From Candidatus Thalassolituus haligoni (GTDB taxonomy: Bacteria; Pseudomonadota; Gammaproteobacteria; Pseudomonadales; Oceanobacteraceae): DNA of 64,000 nucleotides. The notes below the pieces were generated by a model. That model had not been told where the DNA came from, did not search any database, and was given only the letters and a program-made list of their open reading frames with translations. Position 1 is the first letter of the stretch; each line of letters opens with the position of its first letter. The DNA is taken from positions 775,001 through 839,000 of the forward strand of contig NZ_CP139482.1 in NCBI RefSeq assembly GCF_041222825.1. The letters run 5' to 3'. The position numbers and the translations under genes are program-made. Below, one piece after another: positions 30,917-40,683 of the stretch.

Positions 30917-31177
30917 ATGGCTTTTACGCTTTTTGGTACCGATGGTTGTCACTTGTGTGAAGACGCAGGCCGGCTGCTGCAACAGGCTGCTACCCTGCTT
31001 CCGGTAACTTATCGATACGAAGATATTGCCAATGATGACAGGCTGGTTGAGCGTTATGGTATTCGTATCCCCGTGATTCGGCATGATGGCTCCTGTGATG
31101 AGCTTGGCTGGCCGTTTGATTTCGCACACTTGCTGTCCTGGCTGACAGTGCATCACTCTCCGGAAAAGGAAAACTGA
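30917..31177 (+). CDS. Glutaredoxin-like protein (DUF836 type)
   Basis: Small thioredoxin-fold protein of 86 residues with a dithiol C-H-L-C site at residues 11-14 and the R-I-P-V-I cis-proline loop near residue 55. The Y-G-I-R-I-P-V stretch and the short length fit the DUF836/glutaredoxin-2-like group found in many proteobacteria. A ribosome site AAGGATC precedes the ATG. The lipoprotein gene begins two bases after its stop, so the two share a message. Partner unknown. Confidence 0.75.
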   Translation: MAFTLFGTDGCHLCEDAGRLLQQAATLLPVTYRYEDIANDDRLVERYGIRIPVIRHDGSCDELGWPFDFAHLLSWLTVHHSPEKEN

Positions 31178-31179
31178 TT

Positions 31180-31932
31180 ATGTTGATGAAGAAGATGATA
31201 GCGGGAACCGGTTTGCTCCGTATTCAGATTGTGATGCTTGCCGCCGCACTGCTGGCTGGGTTGTCCGGGTGTGCTTCCAGCCCCCTATCTGCCAAAGGGG
31301 AGGCAATTTATGATGCGCTGGCGCTGGATACGCGTTTGCGGACATGGGCAGACAGTTGTTCGAAAGTCAGCTACAAGGCGGACAAGGCGGCCCAACTGGC
31401 ACGCCAGAACTGGTGGAGCCGGAATGGTAATCTGGTCGAAAGCGCCGATTATGGTCTGGCCTATGATCTGGTGACGGTGACAGACACCCGCCAACCGACC
31501 GGTGCGCGTCTGGCGATGGCACTGACCTGGGGAATCGTTGAAAGCGCGGAGCAAGAAGTGAACGCCGCCTTGGCAAATAACGCCGAACGAGAAAGTAGCT
31601 GTCTCAAGGTGCTGGAAGAATTTGATCGTGGAGATCTGGATCTGGCTGATCGCGAGGCGACCTACAAGGCTTTGCTGGAGTTGCAGCATCATAAGGATAT
31701 GCAAGGTGACGCCTTGTTGCTGAAACAGGCTGCTGTGGAGAAACAGACAGGCAAGGTTTATGGCCGATCATATTATGTGGTAGAAAAACTGTCACAGCGT
31801 TTTGCCTGTCCGGGAGCGCAAGTCAGCTTGCTCAGTAACGCCTGGCCAGATGAGGTGTATCAGGCCCGTTGTGACGATGGCAGTTTTTTGCTGGTACGTT
31901 GTCAGTGGGGCAATTGCATGATTGTTGACTGA
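31180..31932 (+). CDS. Hypothetical lipoprotein
   Basis: Protein of 250 residues with a type II signal peptide: hydrophobic stretch then L-S-G-C with the lipidated Cys at residue 31. The next residues are Ala and Ser, not Asp, so outer-membrane sorting is expected. The mature part is rich in Lys, Asp and Ala and predicted mainly helical, with five Cys that might form disulfides. I recognise no family. It is co-transcribed with a glutaredoxin-like gene and followed by a terminator. Confidence 0.65.
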   Translation: MLMKKMIAGTGLLRIQIVMLAAALLAGLSGCASSPLSAKGEAIYDALALDTRLRTWADSCSKVSYKADKAAQLARQNWWSRNGNLVESADYGLAYDLVTVTDTRQPTGARLAMALTWGIVESAEQEVNAALANNAERESSCLKVLEEFDRGDLDLADREATYKALLELQHHKDMQGDALLLKQAAVEKQTGKVYGRSYYVVEKLSQRFACPGAQVSLLSNAWPDEVYQARCDDGSFLLVRCQWGNCMIVD

Positions 31933-31976
31933 TTTTACTGGTGGAATTTTATCGGTGGAATGACCAGGTCGGACAT

Positions 31977-32012
31977 AAAAAAAACCGTTAGCAGTGCCGG
32001 TAACGGTTTTTT
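31977..32012. terminator. Bidirectional intrinsic terminator between lipoprotein and darP
   Basis: ACCGTTA and TAACGGT pair across a ten-base loop, with eight A on the left and six T on the right. It ends the lipoprotein message on the plus strand and, by symmetry, the darP message on the minus strand. Confidence 0.85.
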
Positions 32013-32124
32013 ATGGTTCAGCGCAGATTAGCGTGAACGTGTGAAGTCTACTGCCATTTTATGCGCGTTATGCGCGCTCATCATTGAGCAATCCCTACGC
32101 GGTATATTCAGCAGTTCTTGGCCG

Positions 32125-32637
32125 TTATTCACTCTCGGATTTGATCAATTGGAACAGGCTTTTGTAGGCTTTCCCTGGACGGGCATCGTCACCGCTCATT
32201 TCCTTTTGGGCATTGCGTACCAGGTTGCGCAGTTGCTGGCGATCAATATGAGGGTATTGCTCGATATAGGCGTTGAGACCGGTACTGTCTTCCAGCAGGC
32301 GTGTACGCCACATTTCATACTGCCGTTGACGGCGGCCGTAGGCATCGCTGGAAGGATCCAGTAGATCGATTTTCCCCTGAATACCTTCGATATCTTCATC
32401 ACGCATGATTCGGCCGATGTACTGCAGATGGCGACGCTTGGCGCCATGCTGTTTTATCCGTCGGCTTTCTTCCAGCGCGGCCCGTAATACCTCGGTGATT
32501 GGCATGTCGTTCCACAATGCCGGGTTCAACTCCGTCAGTTGTTCTCCCAGTGCTTGCCAGCGCTCTGCTTCACGCTTCATTTCGGTCTTGCTGACCAGTT
32601 CGTATTCTTCGTCTGGCTGGGAGTCAAAGTCGTTCAT
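32125..32637 (-). CDS. darP: Ribosome biogenesis factor DarP (YjgA)
   Basis: Cytosolic protein of 170 residues, all helical and charged, matching the DUF615/YjgA family that binds late 50S precursors. The segments S-K-T-E-M-K-R-E near residue 16 and K-R-R-H-L-Q-Y-I-G-R-I-M-R near residue 68 are the family's most conserved parts. It stands alone between the terminator and mgtE. Confidence 0.88.
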   Translation of the reverse strand: MNDFDSQPDEEYELVSKTEMKREAERWQALGEQLTELNPALWNDMPITEVLRAALEESRRIKQHGAKRRHLQYIGRIMRDEDIEGIQGKIDLLDPSSDAYGRRQRQYEMWRTRLLEDSTGLNAYIEQYPHIDRQQLRNLVRNAQKEMSGDDARPGKAYKSLFQLIKSESE

Positions 32638-32704
32638 AATAAATAGTCTTCTCGTGCGTATTCGTTAAAGTGCGGTGAGGGCACCCCTGGGGCTGCTTTC
32701 ACTG

Positions 32705-34060
32705 CTAGATATAGATCAGGGTCGCCAGTCCGAGGAAGGACATAAAACCCACGACGTCGGTCACCGTCGTCAGGATAACACCTCCGGCCAGTGCCGGATC
32801 AATGCCTCTGGCTTTGAGAATCTGAGGCAGTGAAGCGCCAGCAACAGCAGCGGCCATCAGGTTGATCATGATGGCTGCTGCCATGATCAGGGAAAGTCTG
32901 GGATCTCCGAACCATACCCACGCCAGTATCGCGATGACAATAGCCCAAAGTACACCATTTAACGCGGCAACCAACAGCTCACGATTAAATAACCAGCGGA
33001 AGTTGGCACCGCTGAGATGACCCAGCGCCTGTCCTCGAATCACCAGTGTCAGTACCTGGCTGCCAGCAATGCCACCCATGCTGGCAACAATTGGCATTAA
33101 TACCGCCAATGCGACCACGGCCTCGATGGTTTTATCAAACAGTCCAATCACGGCCGAGGCGATAAAGGCGGTAATCAAGTTGATGCCGAGCCAGACAGCC
33201 CGTCGTCGCGCCGTTTTGAGTGCTGGTGCGAAGGTATCTTCATCTTCGTCCAGACCCGCCATACTCATCAGTGAGTGATCAGCCGTTTCGCGGATAACAT
33301 CGACCACGTCATCGATGGTGATACGGCCCAGCAGCATACCGTTGGCATCCACCACCGGTGCCGATACCAGGTCGTGACGCTCGAACAGTTTGGCGACTTC
33401 GGTTTCATGCTGGGTCGCCTGGATCACTGTGCTGCCGGTTGACATGACTTCACGAACGGTCTGCAACGGGTCGCTCACCAGTAATTTACGGATTGGCAGG
33501 GCACCAATAAACTCGTTTTGCCGGTTTACCACCAACAGGTTATCCGTCATGTCTGGCAACGATTGGTGGCGGCGCAGATAACGCAGCACCACATCAAGGG
33601 TGATGTCCGGGCGAATGGTGATGGTGTCGGTGTTCATCAGACCACCGGCGCTGTCCTCCGGGTAGCCAAGAATGGCTTCAACACGAGCACGATCCTGATG
33701 ATCCATCGAGCTCAGAATTTCCTGGGTAACCTGCTCAGGAAGTTGCTGGAGCATATCGGCAATATCATCGCTGTCGAGATCTGCGGTGGCATCGACGACT
33801 TCCTCGGCGCTCATGTCGCTGAGGAACTGACTCTGGATATCGATCGCCAGATATTGCAGCACTTCACCTTCGATTTCCTTGTCGACCAGTTCCCAGATGA
33901 TTTTTCGGGCCTTGGGCGGAGAGGATTCGATCAGATGGGCAACATCGACAGGGGCGAGGCCGGAGTTGATGATCCGGCGCACCCGAGTCATGGCACCAGA
34001 TTCGAGCGCTTCGTTCAGGCTATGGAGTTTGGATCTGGCCTTTTCGCTGAGTTCTGCCAT
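32705..34060 (-). CDS. mgtE: Magnesium transporter MgtE
   Basis: Magnesium channel of 451 residues. The helical N domain (1-130), with its repeated acidic surface, precedes two CBS domains (about 135-255) and five transmembrane helices (about 285-450). The A-G-x-x-Q-T-like pore region and P-x-x-L-A-G-G-V-I-L-T-T-V-T-D-V close to the end carry the conserved pore Asp. Cytosolic magnesium is expected to close the channel via the N and CBS domains. Confidence 0.92.
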   Translation of the reverse strand: MAELSEKARSKLHSLNEALESGAMTRVRRIINSGLAPVDVAHLIESSPPKARKIIWELVDKEIEGEVLQYLAIDIQSQFLSDMSAEEVVDATADLDSDDIADMLQQLPEQVTQEILSSMDHQDRARVEAILGYPEDSAGGLMNTDTITIRPDITLDVVLRYLRRHQSLPDMTDNLLVVNRQNEFIGALPIRKLLVSDPLQTVREVMSTGSTVIQATQHETEVAKLFERHDLVSAPVVDANGMLLGRITIDDVVDVIRETADHSLMSMAGLDEDEDTFAPALKTARRRAVWLGINLITAFIASAVIGLFDKTIEAVVALAVLMPIVASMGGIAGSQVLTLVIRGQALGHLSGANFRWLFNRELLVAALNGVLWAIVIAILAWVWFGDPRLSLIMAAAIMINLMAAAVAGASLPQILKARGIDPALAGGVILTTVTDVVGFMSFLGLATLIYI

Positions 34061-34233
34061 GGGAGCCCCGATACGGAGTGAATGGCATGATTCTAGCGTG
34101 AATCGTCGAGTGTTGCCATGTGAGCAGTGCTGAAACTACTCGCATTTATGTCGCTAGTGATTTGATTTTATAGGAAACTTTTTATGTGTTAGCGAATCTT
34201 GGCAAGCAGTGGCGACACCAGGGTGGGTACATT

Positions 34234-34503
34234 TTATTCGCCTTCATCGAAGCGGCGGTTGATCAGCTCGCAGAGCGCATCCAGTGCTGGTTGGGCATCG
34301 TTACCCTCGGCTTCGATTTGAATATCAGTGCCCTTGCTGGCGGCGAGCATCATCACCGCCATGATGCTTTTGGCATCAACCATCCGGTTCGGATAGCCGA
34401 TCTTGACGGTAGAACCGTAGGCGGCGGCAGTCGAAACCAACTTGGCTGCTGCCCGTGCGTGCAAACCAAGTTTGTTGATGATGGTTATTTGAGTGCTGAC
34501 CAT
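34234..34503 (-). CDS. ptsO: Phosphocarrier protein NPr of the nitrogen PTS
   Basis: HPr-like protein of 89 residues. The phosphorylated His15 lies in L-G-L-H-A-R-A-A, and the D-A-K-S-I-M-A-V-M-M-L-A-A segment contains the regulatory Ser. It passes phosphate from PtsP to PtsN. It is the last gene of the rpoN-hpf-ptsN-rapZ-ptsO run on the minus strand, 37 bases after rapZ. Confidence 0.93.
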   Translation of the reverse strand: MVSTQITIINKLGLHARAAAKLVSTAAAYGSTVKIGYPNRMVDAKSIMAVMMLAASKGTDIQIEAEGNDAQPALDALCELINRRFDEGE

Positions 34504-34540
34504 CCAGGCTCCCGAACGATGTCATTGTTTTTGGTGTGTG

Positions 34541-35413
34541 TCAGTGACTGCTGTTGGCAGTCGACCGCAGCTCGCGGTGACGCACCTGAACGTTGCCGAA
34601 TTCTTGCTTGAAGGCTTCTGCCAGTCGTTCAGATAAATACACTGAACGATGCTGGCCGCCAGTGCAACCAATCGCAACGGTTAAATAGCTGCGGTTATTT
34701 TCAGCAAAACGGGGTAGCCAACGCAACAGGTATGCCTGAATATCATTAAATAGTTCGGTGACTTCCTGTTGGCCGGACAAGAACTCGATGATGGCCGGGT
34801 CTTGCCCAGTCAGCGGGCGCAACTCATGCTGCCAGTAGGGATTGGGCAGGTTGCGCACATCGAAAACGAAGTCGGCATCCAGGGGAATGCCCTGTTTGAA
34901 GCCGAACGACTGGAACAGCACAGCCATGTCCGGAGTGATTTTCTCGGCCACTCGCAGTTTGATCAGGCTCCGCAGCTCATGTACCGACATGCGTGTCGTA
35001 TCCAGAGTCAGATCCGCGAGGTTGGCGACGGGTTCGAGTAATTCGGTTTCGCGCTCAATGGCTTCCGCCAGGGAAATATTGTCATTGGTGAGCGGATGCT
35101 TGCGCCGGGTTGAACTGAAGCGTTGTAACAGGACTTCTTCGGTGGCATCAAGAAAAACGATGTCGACCTGGCGATACTGCTCCGGCAAGCGGGTCAGCAC
35201 CTGGGTCAGTTGCTCTATGGCATCGGGCAGGTTACGAACGTCAACACTGACAGCAACGTTGGCGCGTTTTTCTGCACTGTAGGGCAGGCCTGCGAGTGCT
35301 GGCAGTAAATCGACCGGTAGATTATCGATGCAATAAAACCCGAGGTCTTCAAGCACCGCCAGTGCGCTGGATTTACCTGAGCCTGAACGGCCACTGATCA
35401 CAACCAGACGCAT
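34541..35413 (-). CDS. rapZ: RNase adapter protein RapZ
   Basis: P-loop protein of 290 residues (S-G-R-S-G-S-G-K-S near the start). In E. coli it delivers the small RNA GlmZ to RNase E and so controls amino sugar synthesis. The C-terminal RNA-binding and metabolite part has the G-C-T-G-G-x-H-R-S-V motif near residue 255. The ATG at 35413 follows a GGAGA site and is preferred over an in-frame TTG at 35437. Confidence 0.92.
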   Translation of the reverse strand: MRLVVISGRSGSGKSSALAVLEDLGFYCIDNLPVDLLPALAGLPYSAEKRANVAVSVDVRNLPDAIEQLTQVLTRLPEQYRQVDIVFLDATEEVLLQRFSSTRRKHPLTNDNISLAEAIERETELLEPVANLADLTLDTTRMSVHELRSLIKLRVAEKITPDMAVLFQSFGFKQGIPLDADFVFDVRNLPNPYWQHELRPLTGQDPAIIEFLSGQQEVTELFNDIQAYLLRWLPRFAENNRSYLTVAIGCTGGQHRSVYLSERLAEAFKQEFGNVQVRHRELRSTANSSH

Positions 35414-35439
35414 GTACTGTCTCCGTGTTTTGGGCAAGG

Positions 35440-35898
35440 TCAGTTGTCGGCCAGCGCCCGTTGATACAGTTCCTGGTCGCTGCTCGCACTGCGTAATAGG
35501 TGGCGATATTGGCTCTGGCTGAAATTTTCTGCCAGGGTTGCCAGTATTTTCAGGTGGTCGTCTGTTGCTTCTTCAGGCACCAGCAAGGCAAATACAAGAT
35601 CGACTGGCTGATGGTCTATGGCATCAAAGTCGATGGCCTCGCGCAGGTGGAGTAATACCCCAACGGCCCGTTCACATTGCCGTAATCGACAGTGAGGGAT
35701 AGCGATGCCTTCGCCAATGCCGGTACTGCCAAGGCGCTCACGCCCAAGCAGACGTTCAAAAACCTCATCCGATGAGCTGCCATCCACTTCTTCAGCAATC
35801 AGCTCTGCCAGAAACTCCAGCAGTTTTTTTTTGCTGGTAATGGCGACATCGGTACGAGTACGTTCAGGCGCAAGAATATCGGCAATCGCTATGCTCAT
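35440..35898 (-). CDS. ptsN: Nitrogen regulatory EIIA protein PtsN
   Basis: EIIA-Ntr protein of 152 residues with the phosphorylated His in I-A-I-P-H-C near residue 69 and the V-F-A-L-L-V-P segment typical of the family. It receives phosphate from NPr and regulates potassium and nitrogen physiology. It lies three bases after hpf and 26 before rapZ. Confidence 0.93.
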   Translation of the reverse strand: MSIAIADILAPERTRTDVAITSKKKLLEFLAELIAEEVDGSSSDEVFERLLGRERLGSTGIGEGIAIPHCRLRQCERAVGVLLHLREAIDFDAIDHQPVDLVFALLVPEEATDDHLKILATLAENFSQSQYRHLLRSASSDQELYQRALADN

Positions 35899-35901
35899 GT
35901 G

Positions 35902-36204
35902 TCAGCCTTGTCCGTGCTGTCGGGCAACCAGTTTTTCTTTGTGTTTCAGCACTTGCCGATCCAGTTTGTCGGCCAGCAAGTCAATGGCAGCGTACATGTC
36001 GTCATGGGATGACGTCGCATGAAAATCGGCACCACTGACGTGCAGCGATGCTTCTGCCAGCTGACGGCCTTTTTCAAGGGTCAGGGTAACCTGACCAGAG
36101 GTAATGGGTTCGGCATGCCGCTCAAGGCGAACCAGTTTTTCCTTGACGTATTCTTCCATGGCTTCGGTAACTTCGACATGGTGTCCACTGATATTGATGC
36201 TCAT
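35902..36204 (-). CDS. hpf: Ribosome hibernation promoting factor
   Basis: Short-form HPF of 100 residues that promotes 100S ribosome dimers together with RMF. The fold markers I-S-G-H-H-V-E-V-T-E-A, the A-S-L-H-V-S-G strand and the D-M-Y-A-A-I-D-L-L helix are all present. It lies between rpoN and ptsN as in most gammaproteobacteria. Confidence 0.93.
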   Translation of the reverse strand: MSINISGHHVEVTEAMEEYVKEKLVRLERHAEPITSGQVTLTLEKGRQLAEASLHVSGADFHATSSHDDMYAAIDLLADKLDRQVLKHKEKLVARQHGQG

Positions 36205-36255
36205 AAACGGCTCCTTATGGCTCGCTTTAAACCGAACAAGGATCGACGGGGTCGA

Positions 36256-37746
36256 TCAAATCAACTGTTTCCGCTCATTCGATGGCGGAATCATCATTGC
36301 CTCACGATATTTGGCCACCGTGCGGCGTGCAACCTGAATTCCCTTGTCTCCGAGGACGACGGCGATCTTGTTGTCACTCAGTGGCTTGCGCGGGTTTTCT
36401 TCGCTAATCAGCTTCTTGATCATGGCGCGAATGGCGGTTGATGAACATTCGCCGCCAGCATCGGTACTGACATGGCTGGAGAAAAAGTACTTCAGTTCAA
36501 AAATACCACGCGGTGTGTGCATGAATTTTTGCGTCGTTACCCGTGAAATGGTCGACTCGTGCATACCAACGGCATCGGCAATATCATGCAGTACCAGTGG
36601 TTTCATAGCTTCTTCGCCCTGCTCAAAAAAGTCGAGCTGATATTCGACAATTTTGGTAGCGACTTTCAGCAGGGTTTCGTTGCGGCTTTGCAGGCTTTTG
36701 ATAAACCAGCGCGCTTCTTGCAGGTGATCTTTGAGGAAGGCGTTGTCGGCACTGCTGTCTGAGCGGCGCACCAACGAGGCGTAGTCGGAGTTTACCCGCA
36801 GTTTGGGGGCAATATCCGGGTTCAGTTCAACGCGCCATTCATCGCGGATGTTACGCACGATCACGTCGGGCACAACGTATTCTGACTGTTCGGAGCTGAT
36901 TCCGGCTCCTGGTTTGGGATTCAACTCCTTGACCAGGCGTAATACGGCTTTGAGGTCTTCTTCTTTCAGCCGGGTTTTGCGCATCAGCGTGGGGTAGTCT
37001 TTACTGCCCAGCAGGGCAATGTAGTCACCGATCACCAGTTTGGCTTCTGCCAGCCAGGGAGTGTCGGCTGGCAGCTGGTTTAACTGCAGGATCAGGCATT
37101 CGCGCAGGTCGCGGGCAAAAACACCAGCCGGATCAAACTGTTGCAGGCGTTTGAGTACGGCCTGGACTTCGTCTTCCTCAACCCCAAATTCCGGATCCAT
37201 GGAACCCAGTACGTCGTCTATGGTGGTGTGGAGGTAGCCGTCGTCGTCGACACCGTCAATCAGCATGGTGGCAATCTCGCGATCGACATCACTCATGGGA
37301 GTCAGATTCAGTTGCCATTCCAGATGCCCTTGCAGGTCGTCGGAGGTGGCATGACGGGAGTCGTAGTCAAAGTCGTCGTCGCCGACAGAGCCTGAACCGG
37401 AGGAAACGCCAGCGGTAGTCTGGAAGGTATCGTCCCAATTGCTGTCGACCGGCAGGTCATCCGGCATCTTGTCGTCCGACCACTGTTCACCCAGTTCCTG
37501 GGTGTCGGTGTCGGTCGCTGTCGCCGTGACGGCGGCTTCTCGCTCCTGATCGCCGTTGGTTTGCTGGGCATCCGTATAGTCGTCGTGCTCGGACTCTTCG
37601 AATTCCAGCATGGGATTGGAATCCAGGGCTTCCTGGATTTCCTGTTGCAGATCAAGGGTAGACAATTGCAGCAGTCGAATTGCCTGTTGCAGCTGAGGGG
37701 TCATGGTCAGCTGCTGACCCATTTTTAACTGAAGCGATGCTTTCAT
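36256..37746 (-). CDS. rpoN: RNA polymerase sigma-54 factor
   Basis: Alternative sigma factor of 496 residues. Region I is rich in Gln and Leu (residues 1-50), region II is acidic (about 50-110), and region III holds the core-binding domain. The helix-turn-helix contacts the -12 element, and the RpoN box [10 protein letters not shown] recognises -24 (near residue 475). No sigma-54 promoter was noticed in the window. Confidence 0.95.
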   Translation of the reverse strand: MKASLQLKMGQQLTMTPQLQQAIRLLQLSTLDLQQEIQEALDSNPMLEFEESEHDDYTDAQQTNGDQEREAAVTATATDTDTQELGEQWSDDKMPDDLPVDSNWDDTFQTTAGVSSGSGSVGDDDFDYDSRHATSDDLQGHLEWQLNLTPMSDVDREIATMLIDGVDDDGYLHTTIDDVLGSMDPEFGVEEDEVQAVLKRLQQFDPAGVFARDLRECLILQLNQLPADTPWLAEAKLVIGDYIALLGSKDYPTLMRKTRLKEEDLKAVLRLVKELNPKPGAGISSEQSEYVVPDVIVRNIRDEWRVELNPDIAPKLRVNSDYASLVRRSDSSADNAFLKDHLQEARWFIKSLQSRNETLLKVATKIVEYQLDFFEQGEEAMKPLVLHDIADAVGMHESTISRVTTQKFMHTPRGIFELKYFFSSHVSTDAGGECSSTAIRAMIKKLISEENPRKPLSDNKIAVVLGDKGIQVARRTVAKYREAMMIPPSNERKQLI

Positions 37747-37785
37747 ACAGCGTTATAGTTCATCGGTTGTCGGCATGGTCTGTGC

Positions 37786-37810
37786 ATTATACGCCAGCCT
37801 GTGAGGCTGG
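37786..37810 (-). promoter_or_regulatory. rpoN: Possible rpoN promoter element with overlapping hairpin
   Basis: On the minus strand a perfect TATAAT box lies at 37791-37786, about 40 bases before the rpoN start. No good -35 box is at the proper distance; instead a perfect CCAGCCT-GTG-AGGCTGG inverted repeat (37794-37810) fills the spacer. The hairpin could equally end the lptB message. Confidence 0.3.
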
Positions 37811-37875
37811 GAATGCTTTTCATGGTGTCGAAATGAAACAGCGCCGGGCATCATAGCCCTGTAAGCCAGTAAGAA

Positions 37876-38601
37876 TCAAAGACGGAAGTCCTGACCAAGG
37901 TAGATGGCCCGAACCTGTTCGTTGGCGAGTACTTCATCGGCGCTGCCTTCGGCAATAATGTGTCCACCGCCTACGATATAGGCTTTTTCACAAATTGCGA
38001 GGGTTTCGCGGACGTTGTGATCGGTAATCAGTACGCCAATGCCGCGCGCCTTGAGCTGGCGAATGATGGCCATAATGTCGGATACGGAAATCGGGTCGAC
38101 ACCGGCAAAGGGTTCATCAAGCAAAATAAAGGAGGGTTCGGCGGCCAGTGCCCGGGCAATTTCTACCCGGCGGCGTTCACCGCCGGAGAGTGACATCCCC
38201 AGGCTGCTGCGAATGTGCTGGATGTGAAATTCGTCCAGCAGTTGTTCCAGCTGTTGCTGGCGTTGGGGTTTTTTCAGTTCCGTGCGGGTTTCCAGAATGG
38301 CCATGATGTTGTCTTCGACGCTGAGCTTGCGGAAGATCGAGGCTTCTTGTGGCAGATAGCCAATGCCTTTCTGGGCACGGCCATGCATGGGCAGGTGACT
38401 GATGTCGTCGTCGTCAATTTTGACGCGTCCCTTGTCGGCCTGTACCAGGTTGACAATCATGTAAAAACAGGTGGTTTTACCGGCTCCGTTAGGGCCGAGC
38501 AGGCCGACAATTTGTCCGCTGCTGACGGCAAGGGATACGTCTTTGACGACCTCTCGGCCGCTGTAGCTTTTGGCCAGATGTTCCGCCCTGAGCGTTTTCA
38601 T
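37876..38601 (-). CDS. lptB: LPS export ABC transporter ATP-binding protein LptB
   Basis: Cytoplasmic ATPase (241 residues) that powers extraction of lipopolysaccharide with LptFG. Walker [10 protein letters not shown], signature L-S-G-G-E-R-R-R, and Walker [12 protein letters not shown] are intact, with H-N-V-R-E as the switch region. Its ATG overlaps the lptA stop by four bases. Confidence 0.95.
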   Translation of the reverse strand: MKTLRAEHLAKSYSGREVVKDVSLAVSSGQIVGLLGPNGAGKTTCFYMIVNLVQADKGRVKIDDDDISHLPMHGRAQKGIGYLPQEASIFRKLSVEDNIMAILETRTELKKPQRQQQLEQLLDEFHIQHIRSSLGMSLSGGERRRVEIARALAAEPSFILLDEPFAGVDPISVSDIMAIIRQLKARGIGVLITDHNVRETLAICEKAYIVGGGHIIAEGSADEVLANEQVRAIYLGQDFRL

Positions 38602-39134
38602 GGTTGTGCTTCCGTGTCGGGCTGGGGCTGGATAATCACCCGGATACGCTGTTTGTCTTCCGACTCAGCCGTACCATCGGCAGGCGTGTCGGAGCCGCTG
38701 GCGGTCACGGTTTCCTGTTCAATGTCGTAGCGAATCAGTTCGCCACTGAAGAGGTTGTTTTCCTGGCGTAATTCGGCATTGCCTTTAAACGCGATTTCCT
38801 TGCGGGTGGCGTAAAAATCGATGCGATTGGCGGTTGCCTGAGTGACCGGCTTGTTGCTGCTGACCTGTTGCTGGTAGCGGGCGGGTTGACCTTCGGCGAT
38901 GGCTTGTTCGAGAATTTTGCCGTTCAGGATCAGTACCAGGCGTTCAGATTCGATTTTCAGAGTACCTTGCGTCAGTACCACATCCCCTTCATAAACGACC
39001 ATGCCGGTTTTGCGATCGAGTTCGGCGCGGTCGGACTGGATAATCATTTCTTGCTGCCAGTCTTCTGGCAATGCCTCTACCGTGGCAACCAGGGCGCTGG
39101 TGAGCAGCAGCAGGGCTGCCAGTTTATTGTACAT
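38598..39134 (-). CDS. lptA: LPS transport periplasmic protein LptA
   Basis: Periplasmic bridge protein of 178 residues with a signal peptide ending near V-E-A (residue 21). The OstA/LptA jellyroll contains repeated strands such as [11 protein letters not shown] and [12 protein letters not shown]. The C-terminal tail (about 150-178) is polar and probably disordered. It overlaps lptC at its start and lptB at its end. Confidence 0.9.
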   Translation of the reverse strand: MYNKLAALLLLTSALVATVEALPEDWQQEMIIQSDRAELDRKTGMVVYEGDVVLTQGTLKIESERLVLILNGKILEQAIAEGQPARYQQQVSSNKPVTQATANRIDFYATRKEIAFKGNAELRQENNLFSGELIRYDIEQETVTASGSDTPADGTAESEDKQRIRVIIQPQPDTEAQP

Positions 39135-39687
39135 ACCGGGTACTCACGTGTTCTTGAAGGTCGAGGTGTTGACGCTTGATGTCCAGAGTCATGCCTGTTG
39201 CGTGGGTAATACTGTTGCCATTACGAATGGTAACCTGTTTGGTCGTAGAGGCTGTAGCCAATTCCGGTTCGTAGAGCAGTTGGCTGGTTTCAATACTCAG
39301 ATCGTCATTTGTCTGGCCGGTCTCCGCCAGCGAACGTATTTCGACCTGATTGCGTAATTCAACCAGACTGTTGGCATCCTGAATGCGGCCGGATTCAGCA
39401 CTGACACGCCATGCCTGTTGTGGAGCCGTCTGGGTGATAATAACGGGATTCTCCAGTCGGGTTTCCGAGAAAGCCGGAATATGGCTGGAGCCATCCGCTT
39501 GCAGCGTTTGCTGCAGTTGGCCATTAACGTCGTAGTGGCGATGCTGTAATTGCTTGCCATAATAATCCGGTTCAAAACTGACCACCTGGGTTTCAGCGGT
39601 GACCAGTTCAGTGGTGTAGCGTTCTACTGCCAGCAAGGCAAGGCCAAAGACCACCGCCAGTACCAGCAGCAGATAGCGCTTGCGCAT
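39124..39687 (-). CDS. lptC: LPS export protein LptC
   Basis: Bitopic protein of 187 residues with one N-terminal transmembrane helix (about 4-22) and a periplasmic jellyroll that receives LPS from LptFG. The Y-Y-G-K-Q-L, V-I-I-T-Q and L-Y-E-P-E-L segments fit the family. It overlaps the kdsD stop by four bases and lptA by eleven. The usual kdsC gene between kdsD and lptC is absent. Confidence 0.88.
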   Translation of the reverse strand: MRKRYLLLVLAVVFGLALLAVERYTTELVTAETQVVSFEPDYYGKQLQHRHYDVNGQLQQTLQADGSSHIPAFSETRLENPVIITQTAPQQAWRVSAESGRIQDANSLVELRNQVEIRSLAETGQTNDDLSIETSQLLYEPELATASTTKQVTIRNGNSITHATGMTLDIKRQHLDLQEHVSTRYVQ

Positions 39688-40664
39688 CAGATGACTCCGG
39701 CACGCAGCAAGTCGTGCATGGTAATCACGCCGCAGATGCGGTGGTTTTCAGCCACGACAAGCGCATTGATTTTACTGTCTTCCATAATTTTCAACGCTTC
39801 TGCGGCCAACATGCCGGGTAATATGGTTTTGGCATGGCGCGTCATCAGGTCGGCAATAATGGCGGAATGGATATCAACACCATGGTCGATGGTACGGCGC
39901 AGGTCGCCATCGGTGAAAATTCCCACCAGATCGCCGGAGGCGGTTTGAATCGTGGTCATCCCGAGGCCTTTGGTGGTCATTTCAAGCAGCGAGCGCGACA
40001 GGCTGGATTCCGGCCTGACCGTGGGAATCTCTGGGCCGCTGTGCATGATGTCTTCCACTTTTAGCAACAGACGCCGCCCGAGGCTGCCGCCGGGATGTGA
40101 AAACGCGAAGTCTTCGGCGGTAAATCCGCGTGCTTCCAGCAAGGCGATTGCCAGTGCATCTCCCAGTACCAGGGCGCTGGTGGTTGAGGAGGTGGGTGCC
40201 AGACCCAGCGGACAGGCTTCTGAATCGACGCTGGCGTTCAGATGGGCAGCCGAGGCCAGACCCAGCGTGGAACGCGGATTGCCGGTGATGCTGATCAAAG
40301 GGATCGCCATGCGCTTCAATAACGGCAACAGGCTGGTCACTTCTGCGGTTTCACCGGAGTTACTCAGGGCAATCACGACGTCCACTGCGGTGATCATGCC
40401 CATATCGCCGTGACTGGCTTCACCAGGGTGAACAAAAAAGGCCGGTGTCCCTGTGCTGGCCAAGGTGGCCGCAATTTTGTTGCCGATGTGGCCGGATTTA
40501 CCCATCCCGGTGACCACGACTCGACCCTGGCAAGACAGCATCAGCTGGCAGGCAGTAATAAAATTGCTATCCAGCATGGCTGACAGATTATGAATGGCGC
40601 GCTGTTCCAGTTCGATGGTGCGCAGCGCCGATTTCAGAAAATCAAAATCAAATTCAGTGTTCAT
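39687..40664 (-). CDS. kdsD: D-arabinose 5-phosphate isomerase
   Basis: Makes arabinose 5-phosphate for Kdo, 325 residues. An SIS isomerase domain (about 35-200, with G-M-G-K-S-G-H-I and H-P-G-E-A-S-H-G-D-M-G-M) precedes two CBS domains (about 205-325). The order SIS-CBS-CBS and length match KdsD. It starts the minus-strand run leading to lptC, lptA, lptB and perhaps rpoN. Confidence 0.93.
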   Translation of the reverse strand: MNTEFDFDFLKSALRTIELEQRAIHNLSAMLDSNFITACQLMLSCQGRVVVTGMGKSGHIGNKIAATLASTGTPAFFVHPGEASHGDMGMITAVDVVIALSNSGETAEVTSLLPLLKRMAIPLISITGNPRSTLGLASAAHLNASVDSEACPLGLAPTSSTTSALVLGDALAIALLEARGFTAEDFAFSHPGGSLGRRLLLKVEDIMHSGPEIPTVRPESSLSRSLLEMTTKGLGMTTIQTASGDLVGIFTDGDLRRTIDHGVDIHSAIIADLMTRHAKTILPGMLAAEALKIMEDSKINALVVAENHRICGVITMHDLLRAGVI

Positions 40665-40683
40665 TGTTATCCGTTGCTTGTCG

